In this document: piece after piece, positions 1-5,357 of the stretch | Numbering within the stretch: position 1 is the stretch's first letter | Layout: each line of letters starts with the position of its first letter | DNA from: Actinomycetota bacterium | Lineage (GTDB): Bacteria > Actinomycetota > Actinomycetes > Nanopelagicales > Nanopelagicaceae | Assembly (NCBI GenBank): GCA_009699795.1 | Contig: WLNK01000062.1 | Location: 1-5,357, forward strand | Direction of reading: 5' to 3' | Length of the DNA stretch: 5,357 nucleotides | Notes under the pieces: generated by a model | Databases searched by the model: none | Told to the model about the DNA's origin: nothing | What the model saw: the letters and a program-made list of their open reading frames with translations, nothing else | Program-made: the position numbers and the translations under genes

Positions 1-878
1 ATAAAGTCCAAAAAGTTTTGCTCCGAATTACACCTGGTGTTGAAGCGCATACCCATGAAGCAATTTCGACGGCTCATGAAGATGTGAAATTTGGATTCTC
101 GATTGCAAGCGGTGCTGCTTGGAGCGCCGTTCAAGAAGTTGCACGTCATTCCGAGCTCGACCTACGTGGAATACATTGCCATGTTGGTTCTCAAATATTT
201 GGAACGGAATCTTTTGAACTAGCCGCAGAACGCCTCATCTCTTTCTTGGCAAAATACCGTGACGAATTTAAATCTGAGCTGCCTGAACTCGATCTCGGGG
301 GCGGTTATGGAATTGCCTATTTGCCAAGTGAAGAAACAGTTCTGCCAAGTGAAGTTTTACCAGCACTTAAGAGTTCTGTTGAAAAATTCTGTGCTGCTCA
401 TTCACTTCAAGTTCCACTTATTTCAATCGAACCAGGTCGCGCAATTGTGGGACCCACAACACTTACGCTTTATGAAGTTGGCACAACGAAGGATGTAGTT
501 CTAGAAGATGGATCAACTCGACGTTACATTTCAATAGATGGTGGAATGAGTGACAACATTCGCCCATCCCTTTATGACGCAGAGTATTTTGCAATTCTTG
601 CCTCACGTGAATCACAGGCTCCAAAGATTTCATCGCGCATTGTTGGAAAACATTGCGAGACAGGAGACATTGTTATTCGAGATATTCAATTGCAATCAGA
701 TATTGCACCTGGTGATTTGATCGCGACTCCAGCAACTGGAGCATATGGACGAAGCATGGCTAGTAACTACAACCACGTGCCAAGACCACCAGTTGTTGCT
801 GTAAAAGATGGAAAAGCCCGCGTAATAGTGCGAAGGGAAAATGAGGCAGATCTGCTCGCTCTCGATGTGAAAGAATAG
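1..878 (+). CDS. lysA: Diaminopimelate decarboxylase, 5'-truncated by window edge
   Basis: This PLP enzyme decarboxylates meso-2,6-diaminopimelate to L-lysine, the last step of lysine synthesis, in the cytoplasm. The reading frame is open from base 3 and gives 291 visible residues, so the TTG at 18 is not a real start. Judged against the usual actinobacterial length of about 450 residues, roughly 150 or more N-terminal residues, including the PLP-binding lysine, lie left of the window. Seen in order: HVGSQI (180-197), the glycine-rich PLP-phosphate loop DLGGGYG (291-311), EPGR (429-440), DGGMSDNIRPSLYDA (from about 537), HCETGD (651-668, the Cys-Glu active-site element supplied across the dimer) and YGRSMASNYN (744-773). 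These are hallmarks of the fold III decarboxylase family, and the HCETGD and SNYN contexts favour LysA over ornithine or arginine decarboxylases. The stop codon lies 4 nt before hom, so the two are probably cotranscribed. No frameshift or odd residue is visible. Confidence 0.96.
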   Translation, partial: KVQKVLLRITPGVEAHTHEAISTAHEDVKFGFSIASGAAWSAVQEVARHSELDLRGIHCHVGSQIFGTESFELAAERLISFLAKYRDEFKSELPELDLGGGYGIAYLPSEETVLPSEVLPALKSSVEKFCAAHSLQVPLISIEPGRAIVGPTTLTLYEVGTTKDVVLEDGSTRRYISIDGGMSDNIRPSLYDAEYFAILASRESQAPKISSRIVGKHCETGDIVIRDIQLQSDIAPGDLIATPATGAYGRSMASNYNHVPRPPVVAVKDGKARVIVRRENEADLLALDVKE

Positions 879-882
879 GCAG

Positions 883-2196
883 ATGAGCCCAGCAGAAAAA
901 CAAGTTTTCGATCGTCCGGTGCGAATCGGCATGCTCGGCTGCGGCGTTGTCGGAAGCCATGTAGCTCGGCTACTGCTTGCAGATACAGAAGAACTTTCCA
1001 CACGTGCTGGTGTAAAAATCGAACTCGCACGAATCGCTGTTCGCACAATCAAAGCTCATGAAGGTATTAATCCATCGCTCTTCACAACAGATGCGCTTTC
1101 AATTGTTAATGATCCAGAAATAGATTTGATTATCGAAGTAATGGGCGGAATCGAGCCTGCTCGCCAGTTGATCATGACTGCGATTGAAAATCATAAATCT
1201 GTTGTAACTGCCAACAAAGCTCTTCTTGCTAGCCACGGTGCAGAAATGTTCACTGCTGCATATGCAAAGGGTGAAGATATTTATTACGAAGCTGCGGTTG
1301 CAGGTGCCATTCCAATTATCCGTCCAATGCGTGATTCGCTCGTCGGCGATTTTGTTACACGAATTATGGGAATCGTTAACGGAACAACAAATTACATTCT
1401 TACAAAAATGCATGAAGATAATCGCGAATTTGCTGACGTTCTTAAAGAAGCTCAAGCACTCGGATACGCAGAAGCTGATCCAACTGCAGATATTGAAGGT
1501 TTTGATGCGGCGGCAAAAGCAGCAATTCTCTCTGGCCTTGCATTCCACACACGTGTAACAATCGATGACGTTTACCGCGAAGGAATTTCGAAAATCACTT
1601 TGGAAGATGTTCAGATCGCTAAGTCAATGGATCATGTAATCAAATTATTGGCTATTTCAGAACTCACACCTAAGGATGAAATTTCTGTGCGTGTGCACCC
1701 TGTGATGCTTCATAAAAGCCACCCTCTTGCATCTGTTCGCGATGCCTTTAATGCTGTCTTTGTTGAAGCGGAATCTGCCGGCTCACTTATGTTTTATGGA
1801 CGCGGCGCTGGTGGCGCACCAACAGCATCAGCAATTCTCGGCGATGTGTGTGCTGTCGCACGACATATTGCTCACAACTCTGTTGGACAACGCGAAACAG
1901 ATTATGCAGATCGCGATATTGCACCTATTGAAACTACAAAGACTAAGTTTTTGATCCGTCTTGAAGTAGAAGAAAAAGCGGGTGTACTCGCGGCGATTGC
2001 TTCTACTTTTTCTTCGCAAGGTGTTTCAATTCAGACTGTTCATCAAACAGGACGTGAATCTGATGCTGAAGTAACAATTGTTACTCACCAAGCAACAGAA
2101 GGTGAATTAAAGAAGACTGTCGCAGCCCTTAACTCAATGGAAATGGTTAAGCGAATCTCAAGTGTTATTCGCGTTGAAGGAGCGTTACCAGCATGA
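883..2196 (+). CDS. hom: Homoserine dehydrogenase with C-terminal ACT domain
   Basis: This enzyme reduces L-aspartate 4-semialdehyde to L-homoserine with NAD(P)H, at the branch towards threonine and methionine. The 437-residue length fits actinobacterial Hom. The N-terminal Rossmann domain has G19-x-G21-x-x-G24 (in GMLGCGVVG), followed by VTANKALLASHG (108-119). The catalytic domain carries EAAVAGAIPIIR (136-147), GIVNGTTNYIL (163-173) and the family signature around 196-221. Glu197, Asp208 and Lys212 keep the spacing of the catalytic Glu/Asp/Lys of yeast homoserine dehydrogenase. Residues from about 355 to 430 form an ACT domain (KFLIRLEVEEKAGVLAAIAS), which in this family usually mediates feedback inhibition by threonine. 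It is a monofunctional enzyme, with no fused aspartate kinase. The ATG is 4 nt after the lysA stop. Its ribosome site is weak (GAAAG about 10 nt upstream, inside the lysA end), which suggests coupled translation. Confidence 0.97.
   Translation: MSPAEKQVFDRPVRIGMLGCGVVGSHVARLLLADTEELSTRAGVKIELARIAVRTIKAHEGINPSLFTTDALSIVNDPEIDLIIEVMGGIEPARQLIMTAIENHKSVVTANKALLASHGAEMFTAAYAKGEDIYYEAAVAGAIPIIRPMRDSLVGDFVTRIMGIVNGTTNYILTKMHEDNREFADVLKEAQALGYAEADPTADIEGFDAAAKAAILSGLAFHTRVTIDDVYREGISKITLEDVQIAKSMDHVIKLLAISELTPKDEISVRVHPVMLHKSHPLASVRDAFNAVFVEAESAGSLMFYGRGAGGAPTASAILGDVCAVARHIAHNSVGQRETDYADRDIAPIETTKTKFLIRLEVEEKAGVLAAIASTFSSQGVSIQTVHQTGRESDAEVTIVTHQATEGELKKTVAALNSMEMVKRISSVIRVEGALPA
2176..2182 (+). 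promoter_or_regulatory. Strong Shine-Dalgarno of thrC inside the hom 3' end
   Basis: GAAGGAG lies within the last codons of hom, 10 nt before the thrC ATG at 2193. It is the best ribosome binding site in the window. It supports 2193 as the start even though that start overlaps the hom stop (ATGA). The other internal genes of the operon have only weak sites, so thrC may be translated more independently than hom or thrB; that last point is inference. Confidence 0.8.
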
Positions 2197-3278
2197 GTAT
2201 CTTTAAAAAGAAGAGCGGTGCTCATCAATGGCGCGGTGTGATTGAGGAATATCGCCATCGGCTTCCTGTTTCAGAAAAAACTCCAATTATTTCGTTGCGT
2301 GAAGGTGGAACACCACTTATTCATGCAGAACATCTCTCAGAGCTATTGGGAAATGATGTCTGGCTAAAGTTTGAAGGAAATAACCCAACTGGATCATTTA
2401 AAGATCGCGGAATGACAATGGCCATTTCAAAAGCTGCTGAAGATGGAGCAAAAGCTGTCATTTGCGCATCTACAGGAAATACAAGTGCCAGTGCTGCCGC
2501 ATATGCAACAAAAGCAGGAATGATTTCTGCCGTACTTATTCCTGCTGGAAAAATTGCTACAGGAAAGTTGGCACAGGCAGTTATTCACGGAGCGCAAATT
2601 CTTCAGGTAGCCGGAAACTTTGATGACTGTTTAACACTTGCTCGCGATCTTTCCGATAATTATCCGGTTGCACTTGTTAATAGCGTTAACCCATTCCGAA
2701 TTGATGGTCAAAAAACTGCAGCCTTTGAAGTTGTGGACATGCTTGGTGATGCACCCGATATTCACGCGTTGCCAGTTGGTAATGCAGGAAATATCACTGC
2801 CTATTGGCGCGGATACAAGGAGTATCGAAACGATCGCATTTCAGGCAAGCTTCCGCAGATGTGGGGATTCCAAGCAGCGGGCGCGGCTCCACTTGTTAAA
2901 GGCAAGCCAGTTTTAAAGCCGGAAACAATTGCGACTGCAATTCGCATTGGTAATCCAGCTTCATGGCATCAAGCACTTGACGCACGCGATTCTTCTGGTG
3001 GGCTCATTGATTCTGTTACTGATAAAGAAATTCTGGCAGCTTATGCACTTGTTGCTGGCAAAGAAGGCGTATTTGTTGAACCATCAAGTGCTGCGGGAAT
3101 TGCCGGACTTATTAAATATAAAAAGGCAGGAAAACTTCCTAAGGGAAAGCGCATCGTGATTACTGTTACTGGCCATGGACTTAAAGATATTTCTTGGGCA
3201 CTGGGGGCTTTTGCAAAGCCAAAGATTGTAAAAGTTAACGCCGCAGCTGCCGCTAAGGCACTTGGACTTAAGAAGTAG
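2193..3278 (+). CDS. thrC: Threonine synthase
   Basis: This PLP enzyme converts O-phospho-L-homoserine and water to L-threonine and phosphate, the last step of threonine synthesis. At 361 residues it is the short form typical of actinobacteria and Bacillus, lacking the extended N-terminus of the E. coli/yeast type. Fold II features are clear: GGTPL (38-42); NPTGSFKDRGM (64-74) with the Schiff-base lysine K70; STGNTSAS (93-100), the loop that contacts substrate; the PLP-phosphate loop PVGNAGN (194-200); EPSSAAG (296-302); and VTGHGLKD (325-332). The NPTGSFKDRG motif and the homoserine-pathway neighbours argue against serine/threonine dehydratase. The C-terminus is a short Ala/Lys-rich tail. 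The ATG overlaps the hom stop by 4 nt and has a good Shine-Dalgarno, so the start is secure. thrC precedes thrB here, as is usual in actinobacteria, although ThrB acts first in the pathway. Confidence 0.97.
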   Translation: MSIFKKKSGAHQWRGVIEEYRHRLPVSEKTPIISLREGGTPLIHAEHLSELLGNDVWLKFEGNNPTGSFKDRGMTMAISKAAEDGAKAVICASTGNTSASAAAYATKAGMISAVLIPAGKIATGKLAQAVIHGAQILQVAGNFDDCLTLARDLSDNYPVALVNSVNPFRIDGQKTAAFEVVDMLGDAPDIHALPVGNAGNITAYWRGYKEYRNDRISGKLPQMWGFQAAGAAPLVKGKPVLKPETIATAIRIGNPASWHQALDARDSSGGLIDSVTDKEILAAYALVAGKEGVFVEPSSAAGIAGLIKYKKAGKLPKGKRIVITVTGHGLKDISWALGAFAKPKIVKVNAAAAAKALGLKK

Positions 3279-3280
3279 CC

Positions 3281-4207
3281 ATGGCAAAACCAACTTTCAA
3301 GGCAAATCCAATTCAGGTTCAGGTTCCGGCATCGAGTGCCAACTTGGGCCCAGGTTTTGATTCATTTGGGTTAGCACTTGGTTTGCACGATCGTTATGTG
3401 GCACAAGTTCTAGACGATGCTGGTTTAGATATCGATGTCGCCGGTGAAGGTGCGGATGAGCTTGCCCGAGATGAAAAGAATTTATTAGTCAAAGCTATGA
3501 ATAAAGGTTTTGATTTTCTAGGCGGTAGACCAAAAGGAATTGCGGTTCGTGCGCTTAATGTAATTCCACATGGTCGAGGTCTTGGATCTTCGGCAAGTGC
3601 AATTATTGGCGGACTCGTTCTTGCTCGTGCGCTAGTTCTTACAGGTAACGACAAGATGAGCGATGAAGCGCTCCTAAATATCGCAACTGAGATGGAGGGC
3701 CATCCAGATAATGTGGCAGCCGCTCTCTACGGTGGAGCTGTAGTTGCATGGCAAGAAGATCGCCATGGAAAAAGCGTTGCACAGTCGATTTCTCTTAGCG
3801 TTGATACACGTATTCGCGCCATTGCATTTATTCCATCTACTGCAGTTGCAACTTCGAAAGCGCGAAAAATGCTCCCTGAGACTATTTCGCATAAAGATGC
3901 AGCGAGAAACTCTGCAAATGCAGCGCTATTGGTACACGCACTTACTCTGCGCCCCGATCTTCTTTATCGCGCAACTGAAGATTTCTTACATCAGAGTTAT
4001 AGAAGTCAGGCAATGCCTGCTTCGTACGAACTATTAACAAAATTCCGTGCCGCTGGTGTGGCTGCATGTATTTCTGGTGCAGGTCCATCGGTACTGGTTT
4101 TGCATACAGGCAATGAAGCTGAAGTCGCCGAATTAGTTAAATCAGCCGGTTCTAAATTTGAGGCTAGACCCCTTGAAATTTCGCCTACAGGAGCCACCCT
4201 TATTTAA
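3281..4207 (+). CDS. thrB: Homoserine kinase (GHMP kinase family)
   Basis: This enzyme phosphorylates L-homoserine with ATP to O-phospho-L-homoserine, the substrate of ThrC. Its 308 residues match the family's usual size of about 300. The three GHMP-kinase motifs are present: the N-terminal VPASSANLGPGFDSFGLAL (15-33), the ATP phosphate loop PHGRGLGSSAS (97-107) and the C-terminal ISGAGPSVLVL (264-274). EGHPDNVAAALYGG (139-152) is also typical of ThrB and helps separate it from mevalonate or galactokinase relatives. The start is an ATG 2 nt after the thrC stop. Only a poor purine run (AAGAAG, 3270-3275) lies in front of it, so translation probably depends on ribosomes arriving from thrC. It appears to be the last gene of the lysA-hom-thrC-thrB unit, being followed by a candidate terminator hairpin 12 nt after its TAA stop. 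Confidence 0.97.
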   Translation: MAKPTFKANPIQVQVPASSANLGPGFDSFGLALGLHDRYVAQVLDDAGLDIDVAGEGADELARDEKNLLVKAMNKGFDFLGGRPKGIAVRALNVIPHGRGLGSSASAIIGGLVLARALVLTGNDKMSDEALLNIATEMEGHPDNVAAALYGGAVVAWQEDRHGKSVAQSISLSVDTRIRAIAFIPSTAVATSKARKMLPETISHKDAARNSANAALLVHALTLRPDLLYRATEDFLHQSYRSQAMPASYELLTKFRAAGVAACISGAGPSVLVLHTGNEAEVAELVKSAGSKFEARPLEISPTGATLI

Positions 4208-4209
4208 TT

Positions 4210-4239
4210 TTGCGCATTGACCAGGCAGGGTGCTACCCT
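4210..4239 (+). promoter_or_regulatory. Candidate rho promoter with extended -10
   Basis: TGCTACCCT (4231-4239) fits the extended -10 form TGnTAnnnT, which is common in actinobacterial housekeeping promoters. A weak -35-like TTGCGC (4210-4215) sits 18 nt upstream of TACCCT. A better-looking TTGACC (4217-4222) is only 11 nt away, too close to serve this -10, and at 17 nt spacing it would need the poor hexamer TCTGGT. Transcription would start near 4246, leaving a leader of about 110 nt. The call rests on consensus matching only. Confidence 0.4.
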
Positions 4240-4245
4240 TCTGGT
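4220..4245 (+). terminator. Imperfect inverted repeat after thrB, candidate terminator
   Basis: ACCAG (4220-4224) pairs with CTGGT (4241-4245). After a small internal loop (GC opposite T), AGGGT (4227-4231) pairs with ACCCT (4235-4239) around the triloop GCT. That makes ten base pairs in a 26-nt hairpin starting 12 nt after the thrB stop. No T-tract follows (the next bases are ATCTGCAAGG), so it is not a canonical intrinsic terminator, but actinobacterial 3' hairpins often lack one. It could instead be a 3'-end stabilising stem or a protein-binding site. It overlaps the candidate rho promoter. Confidence 0.45.
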
Positions 4246-4357
4246 ATCTGCAAGGCCGGAAGTCACGGCGTAAGTAGCGCAGAGAATCACAAAAATCCAC
4301 AGGCAATTTGCCTTTGCGAGTAAGTCGTAAGGCTAAAGCCCCAAATGAAAGAAACAC
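4246..4357 (+). promoter_or_regulatory. Probable 5' leader of rho
   Basis: This is the non-coding stretch between the candidate promoter and the rho ATG. It contains several small possible stems: GCCG/CGGC (4255-4258 with 4266-4269, 7-nt loop), an alternative GCG/CGC (4268-4270 with 4278-4280) that competes with the first, AGGC/GCCT (4301-4304 with 4310-4313), and GGCT/AGCC (4331-4334 with 4337-4340) just upstream of the ribosome site. CGTAAG occurs twice (4269-4274 and 4326-4331). The likely Shine-Dalgarno is a weak GAAAG (4347-4351). Rho is known to limit its own synthesis by early termination in the leader in E. coli and related systems, so a regulatory role is reasonable, but nothing here matches a riboswitch class I can name with confidence. 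Confidence 0.4.
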
Positions 4358-5357
4358 ATGACTGAAACAGAACCAGTTCGTTCAAGTAGTCCAGAGCTTG
4401 CAGCGATGTCACTTCCAAAACTTAAGGAAGTAGCTAGTCAACTTGGCATCGATGGTGCAGCAAAACTTAAGAAGGACGCACTTGTAACAGCAATTGCAGA
4501 TCTGCAGGCATCTAACCGCGAAGCTGCTAAAGCTGAACGCGAAGCACGCCGCGAAGCACGCAATGCAAAGAAGAATTCAAATCGTGAACAAAGCGCTTCC
4601 AATGAAGGCGACGATGACGATAACGATTCGTCAGATAATTCATCTAACAATTCATTTGGCAACGATCGTGGAGATCGCTTCGGTGGTCGTCGTGGTCGTG
4701 ATCGCAACCGTGGTCGTGATCGCAACCGCGATCGTGGGCCACGTGAAGAGCGCGAACCAGTAATTACTGAAGATGATGTTTTGGTACCAGTCGGTGGCCT
4801 CGTTGACATCATGGATAACTATTCATTTATTCGGACCGGTGGATATCTGCCAGGTCCAAACGATGTTTATGTTTCGCAGCAGCAAGTTCGCAAGTTTGGA
4901 CTTCGCAAAGGTGATGTTGTAACTGGTCAGGTTCGCCAAGCTCGTGAAGGTGAACAACGTCAGAAGTACAACCCACTAATAACTCTGGAAACCATTAACG
5001 GTGTAACCGTTGAAGAAGCTCGTGGTCGCGTTGAATTTAGCAAGCTCGTGCCTCTTTATCCTCAGGAGCGTCTACGCCTTGAGACAGAAGCAAATATTCT
5101 TACAACTCGTGTTATCGACTTAATTGCACCGATTGGTAAAGGCCAGCGCGGACTTATCGTTTCACCTCCTAAGGCTGGTAAAACAATGGTTCTGCAATCA
5201 ATTGCCAACGCAATCACAACAAATAATCCTGAGTGTCACTTGATGGTTGTTCTAGTTGATGAGCGCCCAGAAGAAGTTACAGATATGCAGCGTTCAGTTA
5301 AGGGTGAAGTCATTGCTTCAACTTTCGATCGGCCAGCGGATGACCACACAACTATTG
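4358..5357 (+). CDS. rho: Transcription termination factor Rho, 3'-truncated by window edge
   Basis: Rho is a hexameric RNA-dependent ATPase/translocase that ends transcription of untranslated RNA. The ATG at 4358 gives 333 codons, still open at the window edge. Residues 13-50 resemble the Rho N-terminal helical domain (SLPKLKEVASQLGI). Residues 51-134 form a low-complexity insert: an Arg/Glu/Ala-rich part, an acidic and Asn/Ser-rich part (DDDDND, 85-90), then an RGRDRN repeat. The cold-shock-like RNA-binding domain follows (about 141-210), with Tyr155 and Phe157 where E. coli has Phe62 and Phe64. The ATPase core has Walker A PPKAGKT (270-276) and VLVDERPEEVTDM (298-310), with Glu302 aligning to the catalytic Glu211 of E. 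coli. The Q loop, R loop and arginine finger lie beyond the window. An ATG at 4345 is out of frame and reaches a stop after six codons, so 4358 is preferred, supported by the conserved N-terminal domain. Inserts of this kind are typical of actinobacterial Rho. Confidence 0.97.
   Translation, partial: MTETEPVRSSSPELAAMSLPKLKEVASQLGIDGAAKLKKDALVTAIADLQASNREAAKAEREARREARNAKKNSNREQSASNEGDDDDNDSSDNSSNNSFGNDRGDRFGGRRGRDRNRGRDRNRDRGPREEREPVITEDDVLVPVGGLVDIMDNYSFIRTGGYLPGPNDVYVSQQQVRKFGLRKGDVVTGQVRQAREGEQRQKYNPLITLETINGVTVEEARGRVEFSKLVPLYPQERLRLETEANILTTRVIDLIAPIGKGQRGLIVSPPKAGKTMVLQSIANAITTNNPECHLMVVLVDERPEEVTDMQRSVKGEVIASTFDRPADDHTTI
4691..4726 (+). repeat. Two exact 18-bp tandem repeats within rho
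   Basis: CGTGGTCGTGATCGCAAC occurs twice back to back (4691-4708 and 4709-4726) and encodes RGRDRN twice (residues 112-123). A degenerate continuation (CGCGATCGTGG) follows and a related GGTCGT precedes it. The repeat is in frame, so gain or loss of a unit changes the insert by six residues without breaking Rho. Confidence 0.95.

Noticed and set aside
18..20. TTG at 18 as the start of lysA
   Set aside because: The frame is open upstream to the window edge, and the resulting protein would lack the PLP-lysine region essential to the family, so the gene is simply cut by the window.
1099..1548. A 149-codon minus-strand open frame opposite hom
   Set aside because: It lies wholly within the conserved catalytic region of hom, has a Cys/Phe/Ser-rich composition with no recognisable domain, and is best explained as a codon-bias shadow.
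4230..4277. A GTG-started frame of 15 codons overlapping the hairpin and the proposed promoter
   Set aside because: It would start upstream of the likely transcription start and its start region sits in the hairpin. It has no resemblance to any known leader peptide, and a frame this short is expected by chance.
4300..4345. Slight resemblance of the rho leader (CACAGGCAA, GTCGTAAGGCTA) to parts of the c-di-GMP-I riboswitch
   Set aside because: Key bases differ, the expected second stem with its GNRA tetraloop receptor would run into the rho start, and the similarity is only a few short strings.
4345..4365. ATG at 4345 as an upstream start for rho or a tiny upstream frame
   Set aside because: It is out of frame with rho and stops after six codons across the rho start. 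No ribosome site precedes it, so it is most likely chance.
4438..4812. A 124-codon minus-strand open frame with Arg/Ser-rich repeats opposite rho
   Set aside because: It is the antisense shadow of the repetitive rho insert. The repeat alone produces the RSRPRLRS-like pattern, there is no convincing ribosome site, and the plus-strand frame encodes conserved Rho.

Overview
The window is a stretch of ordinary core metabolism, almost entirely coding on the + strand. It most likely comes from a member of the Actinomycetota with a modest GC content (I judge it mid-40s percent by eye; not computed). The order lysA - hom - thrC - thrB - rho is the classic actinobacterial arrangement. The proteins also have actinobacterial character: ThrC is of the short type (361 aa), Hom carries a C-terminal ACT domain, and Rho has a long Arg/Gly/Asp/Asn-rich insert before its RNA-binding domain. 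The low GC together with near-zero intergenic spacing would fit a streamlined freshwater lineage such as the Nanopelagicales (acI). That placement is inference and was not tested.

Layout: (1) 1-878, the 3' part of lysA (diaminopimelate decarboxylase), cut by the left edge. (2) 883-2196, hom (homoserine dehydrogenase), complete. (3) 2193-3278, thrC (threonine synthase), overlapping hom by ATGA. (4) 3281-4207, thrB (homoserine kinase), 2 nt after thrC. (5) 4208-4357, a 150-nt non-coding gap with an imperfect hairpin (candidate terminator), an overlapping candidate promoter and a leader of about 110 nt. (6) 4358 to the right edge, the N-terminal 333 codons of rho (transcription terminator ATPase), cut off after the Walker B region.

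The first four genes look like one transcription unit: gaps are 4, -4 and 2 nt, with no terminator-like structure between them. They serve the aspartate family of amino acids. LysA makes lysine from meso-diaminopimelate. Hom makes homoserine from aspartate semialdehyde, ThrB phosphorylates it, and ThrC turns O-phosphohomoserine into threonine. The operon promoter is left of the window. Rho is probably expressed separately from its own promoter, and its leader is the natural place for control, since rho is autoregulated in other bacteria.

I found no mobile element, CRISPR array, tRNA, rRNA or unknown gene system. The least explained parts are the thrB-rho junction and the repetitive insert in Rho.
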